Below, piece after piece: positions 1 through 5,549 of a DNA stretch of 6,495 nucleotides (its first letter is position 1; each line of letters begins with the position of its first letter). Both the position numbers and the translations under genes were made by a program. Source of the stretch: DASYSL01 sp036003365 (GTDB taxonomy: Bacteria; Eisenbacteria; RBG-16-71-46; DASYSL01); NCBI GenBank assembly GCA_036003365.1, contig DASYSL010000097.1, positions 1 to 6,495 on the forward strand. The letters are read 5' to 3'. Below the pieces are notes generated by a model. That model made no database searches, was not told where the DNA came from, and saw only the letters and a program-made list of their open reading frames with translations.

Positions 1-287
1 ACGATGTGGCGCGCGGGATCGATGGCGATGGCATCGGCGAGCAGCACGGTGGTGTTCGATTGCTTGCGCAGGACGTGGCGGATGGGCGCGGCGATCTCGG
101 GCTCGGAGAGGCCGGCGGTCGCGACTTGATACAAGAGCGGCTGGAAGACGTGATGGTTGCGGCGGTCGATCAGCGTGAGGTGAACCGGAGCGTGCGCGAG
201 CTCCTTGGCGGCATAGAGTCCGCCGAACCCTCCGCCGAGGATGACCACACGCGGCGGCGCGGGCGCGACCTGCGACACTGACACCAT
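1..287 (-). CDS. ndh: Type II NADH dehydrogenase-like FAD oxidoreductase, N-terminal part (cut by window edge)
   Basis: This is the first 95 codons of a gene that runs off the left edge. Translating the minus strand from the ATG at 287 gives a two-dinucleotide-binding-domain flavoprotein start. A short leader is followed by a beta strand and the FAD-binding loop GGGFGG (residues 18-23, G18-x-G20-x-x-G23). The second strand ends at D41, the usual contact for the FAD ribose. The stretch after it, RRNHHVFQPLLYQVATAGL (42-60), is highly characteristic of NDH-2 proteins. The family moves electrons from NADH to quinone at the inner membrane face without pumping protons. The NADH-binding domain and the C-terminal membrane-associating helix lie outside the window, so related quinone-reducing flavoproteins are not excluded. 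The start lies 32 bases after the kinase stop. No good Shine-Dalgarno sequence is visible before it, so coupling to upstream translation is possible. Family assignment is firm, exact substrate less so. Confidence 0.88.
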   Translation of the reverse strand, partial: MVSVSQVAPAPPRVVILGGGFGGLYAAKELAHAPVHLTLIDRRNHHVFQPLLYQVATAGLSEPEIAAPIRHVLRKQSNTTVLLADAIAIDPARHI

Positions 288-313
288 GGAGCGAAGCTAA
301 CGGGAAACGCGGA

Positions 314-328
314 GCGGCTTCAAGCCGC
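314..328. repeat. Small inverted repeat around the kinase stop codon
   Basis: On the minus strand the kinase ends GCGGCT-TGA-AGCCGC. This is a 6-bp perfect GC-rich inverted repeat whose three-base loop is exactly the stop codon. It could fold in the mRNA just before the NADH dehydrogenase gene, which has no clear ribosome-binding site. No U-run follows (the next bases are TCCGCGTTTCCC), so it is not a standard intrinsic terminator. In DNA this GC-rich such a short repeat may be chance. Confidence 0.3.
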
Positions 329-3031
329 GCGCCGGAGCGGCGCGTCGAGGACTTCGCGAACCTTTTCGGTCAGCTTCTGATACGTGAAGGGCTTCTGCAG
401 GAAGGGAGCGCCGCTCTCACGCACGCCATGGCGCACGATGGCGTCGTCGGGGTAGCCCGAGACGAAGAGCACGCGCGTGTGCGGGCGCAGATGGCGCAGG
501 CGCTCGGCCAGCTCGCCGCCGTTCATGCGCGGCATGACCACGTCGCTCACCAGGATGTCGAAGGCGTGCGCCGGGTTCTCCGCCCACGCCAGGGCTTCGG
601 GTCCGCTCGCGGCGGCGTGCACGCGGTAACCCGCCATCTCGAGCATCTCCTGGACCAGCTCGCGCACCGGATCCTCGTCCTCGACGAGCAGCACGGACTC
701 GGATCCCGGGGAGACCGATGCTTCGCCGTCCGGTTCGCCGCTCATGCCGGCTTCCTCGGCCAGCGGCAGGCACACGTAGACGGTCGTGCCGCGGCCGCGC
801 TCGCTCTCGACCCACACGCTGCCGCCGCACTGGTCGACGATGCCGTAGACGATCGAGAGCCCAAGCCCGGTGCCCTTGCCGCGCTCCTTGGTGGTGAAGA
901 ACGGCTCGAACAAATGGCTCAGCGTCTCGGCGTCCATGCCACAGCCGGTGTCGCTCACCGTGAGAAGGACCAACGGACCCTGCATGGTGATCTCGCGGCC
1001 CTCGAGCCACGGGGAGCTGGGATCACCGAGCACGACCTCGACGCGCAGGCGCCCGCCGCCCGGCATGGCGTCGCGCGCGTTGAGCGCCAGGTTGAGGATC
1101 ACCTGGTCGAGATGGCCGCGGTCGGCGCGCACGATGGCAGGTCGCGTGCCGCGGGTCGTGTGCAGCTCGACGTCCTCGCCGATCAAACGGCGCAGCATGG
1201 GCTCGATGTCCTTGACGATCGAGTTCAGATCGATGGGCTCGGAAGCCGGCGCGTCCTTGCGGCCAAACGCCAGGAGCTGGCGCGCCAGCCAGCCGCCGCG
1301 CTCGGCGGCGCCGCGGATCTGCTCGGCGTTGTGGGACAGCGGGCTGCCCCCTTGTGCCTGCATGAGGATGAGCTCGCTTTGGCCGAGGATCACCGTGAGC
1401 AGGTTGTTGAAATCGTGCGCCACGCCGCCGGCCAGCTGGCCGATGGTCTCCATGCGCTGGGCCTGGCGCAGCTGCTCTTCGAGGCGGCGGTGCTGCGTGA
1501 CGTCGAGGGCCACGCCCACCGTGCCCGACACCGTGCCGCGCTCGTCCACGAGCGGCGTGTACTGCACGTCGAAGGTCACGGGACCGATCGACACGCGGTC
1601 GGTGAACGCCTCGCCGGCGAGCGCGCGGCGCATCTGGCCGAGAAAGACTGGATTGTCGGCATAGAGATCGTAGACCGACTTGCCTTCCGACTCGCCGGCT
1701 GCCTTGCCGATGGCCGCGAGTCCCTTGCCCTGACAAAGCGTGACAATGCCGTCGGTGTTGGTGGTGAAGAGCACGATGGGCGCGTTGGCGACCACCGTGG
1801 CGAGACGCTCTTCGCTCACGCGCAGCGCGGTTTCGATGCGCTTGCGATCGGTGAGGTCGCGGAACTCGACGAGGCCCACGTCGCGGCCGCCGAGATCGAC
1901 GCGTGAGGCGTGGGCGCGCGCCCAGCGCATGCGTCCGTCCTTGGCCACGAGGACGCATTCGAAGGGCTCGCGCACGTCGCCGGCCAAGGCGCGCGTGTAG
2001 CGCTCGCTCGATTCGCTCCAGCCGCCGGGCTCGTGCAGGCTCGGCAAGGCCAGCGTCTCGAACTCCTCCTTGGAGTAGCCGAGAAAGCGGCAGGCCATGG
2101 CGTTGGCGAGCAGCACGCGGCGCGAGCTGAGATCGATCATGAGGAGGGCGTTGGTGCTGCGCTCGAAGAGCAGGCGGTAACGCGACTCCGACTCGCGCAT
2201 CACCGAGAGGTCGCTCAGGTCCTGAACCAGCACGAGCGCTTCCTGCGGCTTGCCGTCGGGCGCCAGGATGGGCAGCGCGGTCAAGTAGTAGTTGCGGAAC
2301 ATGCCGCCCTGCTCGCGCCTGAGCTCCTGGTGCGCCGCGGCCGCTCCCCGCATGGCGCGCTGCACCGCGCACTCGCCACAGCCGCCGCCCTCGTCGCCGG
2401 TGAAGCGCGAGCAGGCGTCGCGGCACGACATGCCGGCGCGCGTCCACTGATCGGCGTTGGCGGTCATGGCCTTGTTCGTCCAGCGCACCTCGCCGGTGGG
2501 GTCGGCGACGAACACGTAGGTGTCCGTCTGGTTCATGACGGCGAGGAACTTCTGGCGCTCGCGGTCGAGCACCTGGAGATGGCTGTCGAGCGTCTTGAAC
2601 CAGCGCTCGTAGCGCACCAGCTCGGCGGCCGCCTGCTCGCGCTCGCGGCGCAGGCGCACGTGCGAGGCGAAGAGATCGGCGATCGCGGTCACGATCTCGT
2701 CGGCGCCCTCGGGGAGGGTCTCCGCCTGAAAACAAAAGCGCCCGAGGCGCTCGCCCCGGGCGTCGGCGGGATAGAGATGGTGAGGGCACGTCGTTCGCTC
2801 GCCCTCGCGCAGCGCGGCGCGCAGCTTCTCTTGCGCTTCCGGCGTGGGCGCGCCGTGCCAAAACTCCTCGCGCGGCTCGCCATCGCGCTCGAGGAGCAAC
2901 ACGCCGCACGTGGCGTTCAGCGTCTCGGCCGCCAGAGCCAAGCACCCGGTGGCGGCGGGCTCGAGGGCATCGGTCTCGAGCGCCGATCGCAGGCGTGCGA
3001 AGAGCTGGGCGGCGGTGGCGTCGGCGGCCAT
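320..3031 (-). CDS. Soluble hybrid histidine kinase: GAF-PAS-PAS-PAS-HisKA-HATPase-REC
   Basis: This 903-residue sensor kinase has no membrane segment, so it should sense a cytoplasmic signal. An N-terminal GAF-like region (about 15-128) leads into a helical, probably coiled-coil linker (about 125-165). Three PAS domains follow (about 163-275, 281-400 and 402-515). The first carries an unusual cysteine set: C203, C207, C218, C221. The HisKA dimerisation helix has the phospho-accepting H539 in GGVAHDFNN. The ATPase domain (about 635-757) shows the N box (N647, N651), G1 box (D694-T-G-C-G), F box (LFEPFFTTK, 707-715) and G2 box (GKGTGLGLS, 718-726). The C-terminal receiver (about 778-895) has acidic residues E784/D785, phospho-accepting D830, S858 and K880. 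All catalytic residues are present, so it should be active. No response regulator with an output domain is in the window, so its target is unknown. The ATG lies 13 bases after the GAF-protein stop with only a weak GAAAG ahead of it; GGAG at 3049-3052 is too far away. Translational coupling is therefore likely. Confidence 0.95.
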   Translation of the reverse strand: MAADATAAQLFARLRSALETDALEPAATGCLALAAETLNATCGVLLLERDGEPREEFWHGAPTPEAQEKLRAALREGERTTCPHHLYPADARGERLGRFCFQAETLPEGADEIVTAIADLFASHVRLRREREQAAAELVRYERWFKTLDSHLQVLDRERQKFLAVMNQTDTYVFVADPTGEVRWTNKAMTANADQWTRAGMSCRDACSRFTGDEGGGCGECAVQRAMRGAAAAHQELRREQGGMFRNYYLTALPILAPDGKPQEALVLVQDLSDLSVMRESESRYRLLFERSTNALLMIDLSSRRVLLANAMACRFLGYSKEEFETLALPSLHEPGGWSESSERYTRALAGDVREPFECVLVAKDGRMRWARAHASRVDLGGRDVGLVEFRDLTDRKRIETALRVSEERLATVVANAPIVLFTTNTDGIVTLCQGKGLAAIGKAAGESEGKSVYDLYADNPVFLGQMRRALAGEAFTDRVSIGPVTFDVQYTPLVDERGTVSGTVGVALDVTQHRRLEEQLRQAQRMETIGQLAGGVAHDFNNLLTVILGQSELILMQAQGGSPLSHNAEQIRGAAERGGWLARQLLAFGRKDAPASEPIDLNSIVKDIEPMLRRLIGEDVELHTTRGTRPAIVRADRGHLDQVILNLALNARDAMPGGGRLRVEVVLGDPSSPWLEGREITMQGPLVLLTVSDTGCGMDAETLSHLFEPFFTTKERGKGTGLGLSIVYGIVDQCGGSVWVESERGRGTTVYVCLPLAEEAGMSGEPDGEASVSPGSESVLLVEDEDPVRELVQEMLEMAGYRVHAAASGPEALAWAENPAHAFDILVSDVVMPRMNGGELAERLRHLRPHTRVLFVSGYPDDAIVRHGVRESGAPFLQKPFTYQKLTEKVREVLDAPLRRAA

Positions 3032-3044
3032 GGGGCTTTCGGGC

Positions 3045-3524
3045 TTAGCTCCGGCGACCCGCGGCCGCGCGCGTGTCGTAGGCCTTGGCCAGCCAGTCGG
3101 CGATCTCCTGCACCTGGGCGACAGCCTGGTCGTCGAAGGCGGCGACTTCGTGGCTGTCGATGTCGATCTGGGCGTGGATCCGCTCGCCCGAGCGGATGAG
3201 GATCACGAGCTCGGAGCGCGTCTCGGTCGAGCACGCGAGGTAGTTGGTGACGTTGCGCACGTCGGGCACGTTGATGTTGCGCTTCTCGGCCACGGCAGTG
3301 CCGCACACGCCGTTGCCCACGCCGATGAACACGTGCTCGGTGGGCGCGCCGATGAACGGCCCGAGCCTGAGCACGTTGTCGGGGAACAGCTCGTAGATGC
3401 CGGTCCAGTGGAAGCGCGGATCCATCTCGTGCAAGCCGCGGATCGCCGTCTCGAGCAAGGTCTCGAACGCCGCACCGCCCGCCGCCTCTTCTTCGAGCTG
3501 CTTCACCAGCTGCTTCGAGTCCAT
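3045..3524 (-). CDS. GAF-domain protein of the free methionine-(R)-sulfoxide reductase (fRMsr) type
   Basis: This 159-residue protein is a single GAF domain, about the usual length for the fRMsr/YebR family. Those enzymes reduce free methionine-R-sulfoxide in the cytosol using three cysteines. Family landmarks are visible: FHWTGIYEL (38-46), LRLGPFIGAPTEH (52-64), GNGVCGTAVAE (70-80), VPDVRNVTNYLACSTETRSE (86-105) and the closing AQIDIDS (118-124). C74 and C98 are 24 residues apart, matching the spacing of E. coli Cys94 and catalytic Cys118. The position of the third cysteine (E. coli Cys84) is H64. Reductase activity is thus plausible but unproven; a ligand-sensing GAF protein is the alternative. 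The frame stays open upstream into mnmA, but the start at 3524 is fixed by a strong Shine-Dalgarno at 3534-3539 and by where family similarity begins. The TAA stop lies 13 bases before the kinase ATG, so the two are very probably co-transcribed. Confidence 0.9.
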   Translation of the reverse strand: MDSKQLVKQLEEEAAGGAAFETLLETAIRGLHEMDPRFHWTGIYELFPDNVLRLGPFIGAPTEHVFIGVGNGVCGTAVAEKRNINVPDVRNVTNYLACSTETRSELVILIRSGERIHAQIDIDSHEVAAFDDQAVAQVQEIADWLAKAYDTRAAAGRRS

Positions 3525-3533
3525 GGACAACAC

Positions 3534-3539
3534 TCCTCC
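3534..3539 (-). promoter_or_regulatory. Ribosome-binding site of the GAF protein
   Basis: The minus strand reads GGAGGA here, with nine bases to the ATG at 3524. This strong Shine-Dalgarno decides the start: the same frame is open for 72 more codons upstream into mnmA, but those give no family similarity. Confidence 0.8.
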
Positions 3540-3542
3540 GAA

Positions 3543-3565
3543 CCTTCTTTCGGGCGGAAAGAAGG
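3543..3565. repeat. Perfect 9-bp inverted repeat upstream of the GAF gene
   Basis: The arms CCTTCTTTC (3543-3551) and GAAAGAAGG (3557-3565) are exact reverse complements around the five-base spacer GGGCG (plus strand). The repeat lies in the 61-base gap between the mnmA stop and the GAF-protein start, three bases from the GAF gene's Shine-Dalgarno. Its purine/pyrimidine-asymmetric, relatively AT-rich arms stand out in GC-rich surroundings. It could be an RNA hairpin in the leader or processed intergenic mRNA, or a protein-binding palindrome. No T-run follows on either strand, so a standard intrinsic terminator is unlikely. Confidence 0.55.
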
Positions 3566-3585
3566 CGAGTTGGACGCTGCAACGG

Positions 3586-4734
3586 TTAACGGCTCGGGGA
3601 CGCCTCTTCTTGACCGGCCTCGATGGTGGCGCCGCCCAGGAGACGCTCGCCATCGTAGAACACGGCACTCTGCCCCGGGGTGACGGCGCGCAAGGTTTTT
3701 TCCAGGACAACGCGGGCGCCGGAGGCCCAGGAAAAGCCATCCAACGGGGCCACGGTGGCGGGCGCGGTGGGGCCCCGATAGCGGATCTGAACGTGGACTT
3801 GGGCGGTGGCGGGGCTTCCGGGGCTGGGCTCGGCGCACTGCCAATGGACGGGGCCGGTGACGATCACGCGCTTCTCGAGCGCGGTCTGCGGGCCGACGCG
3901 GAGCGCGTTGGTCGCGGCTTCGAGCCCGATCACGTAGAGCGGACGACCGCCGGAAGCTCGGCCGATGGCGCGGCCGAGCCCGCGCCTCTGGCCCACGGTG
4001 TAGCGCGCGAGACCTTGGTGCTCGCCGATAGCCCGGCCGCTCTCGTCGAGGATCGGGCCGGGCTGGAGTGCGCTGGCCGCAGCACCTTCCGGGGCCTCCT
4101 GCTCGACGAACGCGGCGTAGCCACCGGCGCCCACGAAGCAGAGATCCTGGCTCTCCTCCTTGTCGCGGACGCGCGTCAGACCCAGGCGCCCCGCCTCGCG
4201 GCGCACGTCTTCCTTGGTGAGCTCGCCGAGAGGGAACAGCAGCGAGGGCAGCGTTTCACGCGCCACCTGCCAGAGCGCAAAGCTCTGGTCCTTCTCCCGG
4301 TGCGTGGCGCGAAAGAGCGCGTTGGCGTCGCGCCGCACGTAATGGCCCGTGGCCACGAACTCGGCGCCGACGGCGCGCGCCTGCTCCACCAGACGGCCGA
4401 ACTTGAGCTTGGAGTTGCACGCGGCGCACGGATAGGGCGTGCGGCCGGCGAGATAGTCGCGCACGAAGGGATCGATCACGTGCTCGCGGAAGGGGTCCGT
4501 GTAATCGAGCACGTAGTGCGCGAAGCCGAGGCGTACCGCGATCGAGCGCGCGTCGGCGATGGCATCGAGCGAGCAGCAGGCGCGCGGCGAGGGCTCGCGC
4601 TCCTCGTAGCACCAGAGCTTGAGCGTGGCGCCGATGACGTCATAGCCGCGCTCGGCGAGCAAGGCCGCGGCCACCGAAGAATCGACGCCGCCCGACATGG
4701 CGACGAGAACGGTCGGGCGGCGTGCGGTCGACAT
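3586..4734 (-). CDS. mnmA: tRNA-specific 2-thiouridylase MnmA
   Basis: This 382-residue enzyme places sulfur on U34 of Lys, Glu and Gln tRNAs in the cytosol, activating the base with ATP and taking sulfur from a cysteine desulfurase relay. The N-terminal ATP pyrophosphatase loop SGGVDSS is at 14-20. A CCSLDAIADAR segment (53-63), common in bacterial MnmA, follows. The PCAACN motif (102-107) supplies catalytic C106, with C103 as an added CxxC partner. The second active cysteine is C199 in EESQDLCFVG (193-202). TGHY (129-132), EKDQSF (147-152) and YTVGQRRGLG (245-254) are further family landmarks, and the C-terminal beta-barrel ends near residue 371. Length and motifs are those of an intact enzyme. 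The ATG at 4734 has GGAG (4744-4747) nine bases upstream, and the gap from the TPR gene is 36 bases. A run of six A residues near the 3' end encodes E-K-T in frame and causes no disruption. Confidence 0.97.
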   Translation of the reverse strand: MSTARRPTVLVAMSGGVDSSVAAALLAERGYDVIGATLKLWCYEEREPSPRACCSLDAIADARSIAVRLGFAHYVLDYTDPFREHVIDPFVRDYLAGRTPYPCAACNSKLKFGRLVEQARAVGAEFVATGHYVRRDANALFRATHREKDQSFALWQVARETLPSLLFPLGELTKEDVRREAGRLGLTRVRDKEESQDLCFVGAGGYAAFVEQEAPEGAAASALQPGPILDESGRAIGEHQGLARYTVGQRRGLGRAIGRASGGRPLYVIGLEAATNALRVGPQTALEKRVIVTGPVHWQCAEPSPGSPATAQVHVQIRYRGPTAPATVAPLDGFSWASGARVVLEKTLRAVTPGQSAVFYDGERLLGGATIEAGQEEASPSR

Positions 4735-4770
4735 CGAGATGGGCTCCGGCTTCCGGCTTGGCGGCGCGAG

Positions 4771-5532
4771 CTACTGCTTGAGCAGCTCGTTCAGCGTCGT
4801 GATGCTCTCCTTGGCCGAGGTCGCCTCGGGCGAGTTGGGCGCCAGATCGACGACCTTCTGCCAGCACTTGATGGCCTCGTTGTAGATCTGCGCGTCGGCA
4901 AAGGCCACGCCCATGGTGAAGTAGGCGCAGTACGAGTTGGGATGACGCTGAAGGGCCAAGCGCAGCGTGTCCATGGCGGCCGGGCGCGAACCCCCGGCGT
5001 AGAGGGAGGCGCCCAGGCGGCAGAGCGCGATTTCGTCCTGCGGATTCACCGCGAGCGCGGTGCGGTACTGCTGGCGTGCCTGCTCGCCGCGGCCGACGGC
5101 GTCGTACGCCGCGCCCAGGTTCACCCAGGCCTTGACCTCCTTGGGCTTCGCCTTGGTGGCGCGCTCGAACGCGCGTACTGCGTCGGCCGCCCGATCGCGG
5201 TCGAGATAGGCCACGCCGAGGCGATAGTTCTTGTCGAAGCTCATGCTGTCCTTGGCCACCGCCGCCTCGAGCGTCTTGATCGAGTCGGGGCCGGCCACGG
5301 ACGACGGAGACGAGCTCGCGGTCGTCGTGGTCTTCTTCGCGGGCGAGGGCGTGACCGGCTTGGTCTGGGTCGTCGCCGGATCCGCGCTTGCCGGGCTTGT
5401 CGAGCTCAGGGACATGAGCCCCCATGCCGCCGCCGCTCCGACGATCGCCAGTGCCACCACGGCCGCGTGACGCCGCGCCGTTTTCGCCGCCCGCTTGTTT
5501 CGGTCATTCGTGTCGATGGACGACCGCACCAT
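4771..5532 (-). CDS. TPR-repeat protein with N-terminal signal or membrane anchor
   Basis: This 253-residue protein is not a recognised named family. It begins with a basic stretch (RNKR, KTARR; residues 11-21). A hydrophobic segment follows (about 23-42, rich in Ala/Val). Then comes PASA|DP (47-52), which could be a signal peptidase I site after A50; if uncut, the segment is a membrane anchor. A Ser/Thr/Pro/Lys-rich linker covers about 42-80. The rest is four tetratricopeptide repeats (about 99-131, 134-166, 168-199 and 202-233) with typical W/Y-LG-A-Y and P positions, plus a capping helix. Such proteins are protein-binding scaffolds, here probably facing the periplasm; the partner is unknown. 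The frame stays open 183 codons further upstream inside the trans-sulfuration gene. The start at 5532 is nevertheless clear: it has an ideal Shine-Dalgarno, and the signal-like N-terminus begins there. The start is 17 bases past the upstream stop, so the two genes are likely co-transcribed. Confidence 0.88.
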   Translation of the reverse strand: MVRSSIDTNDRNKRAAKTARRHAAVVALAIVGAAAAWGLMSLSSTSPASADPATTQTKPVTPSPAKKTTTTASSSPSSVAGPDSIKTLEAAVAKDSMSFDKNYRLGVAYLDRDRAADAVRAFERATKAKPKEVKAWVNLGAAYDAVGRGEQARQQYRTALAVNPQDEIALCRLGASLYAGGSRPAAMDTLRLALQRHPNSYCAYFTMGVAFADAQIYNEAIKCWQKVVDLAPNSPEATSAKESITTLNELLKQ

Positions 5533-5541
5533 CCGTTCGCT

Positions 5542-5547
5542 CCTCCT
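5542..5547 (-). promoter_or_regulatory. Ribosome-binding site of the TPR protein
   Basis: The minus strand reads AGGAGG (within GAGGAGGAG), nine bases before the ATG at 5532 and starting right after the TGA of the upstream gene. It rules out the longer reading that would begin at 6081 inside that gene. Confidence 0.85.
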
Positions 5548-5549
5548 CG

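Noticed and set aside
428..1906. Plus-strand open frame of about 492 codons
   Set aside because: It is entirely antisense to the kinase core, has shadow-like composition, and shows no recognisable motif or ribosome-binding site.
1023..2945. Minus-strand open frame of about 640 codons in another frame of the kinase gene
   Set aside because: It is Arg/Ala/Pro-rich out-of-frame translation of the kinase; the kinase frame has complete, ordered domains.
1910..3199. Plus-strand open frame of about 429 codons
   Set aside because: It is antisense to the kinase N-terminal half and the end of the GAF gene, with Ala/Arg/Gly/His-rich shadow composition.
3696..3701. Run of six T (A on the minus strand) near the 3' end of mnmA, considered as a slippery site or terminator tail
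   Set aside because: It encodes E-K-T in frame inside a conserved part of MnmA, with no matching stop arrangement for a frameshift and no suitable upstream stem for a terminator.
4746..4759. Tandem CCGGCTT CCGGCTT between the TPR and mnmA genes
   Set aside because: It is only two short copies in GC-rich spacer, with no further structure.
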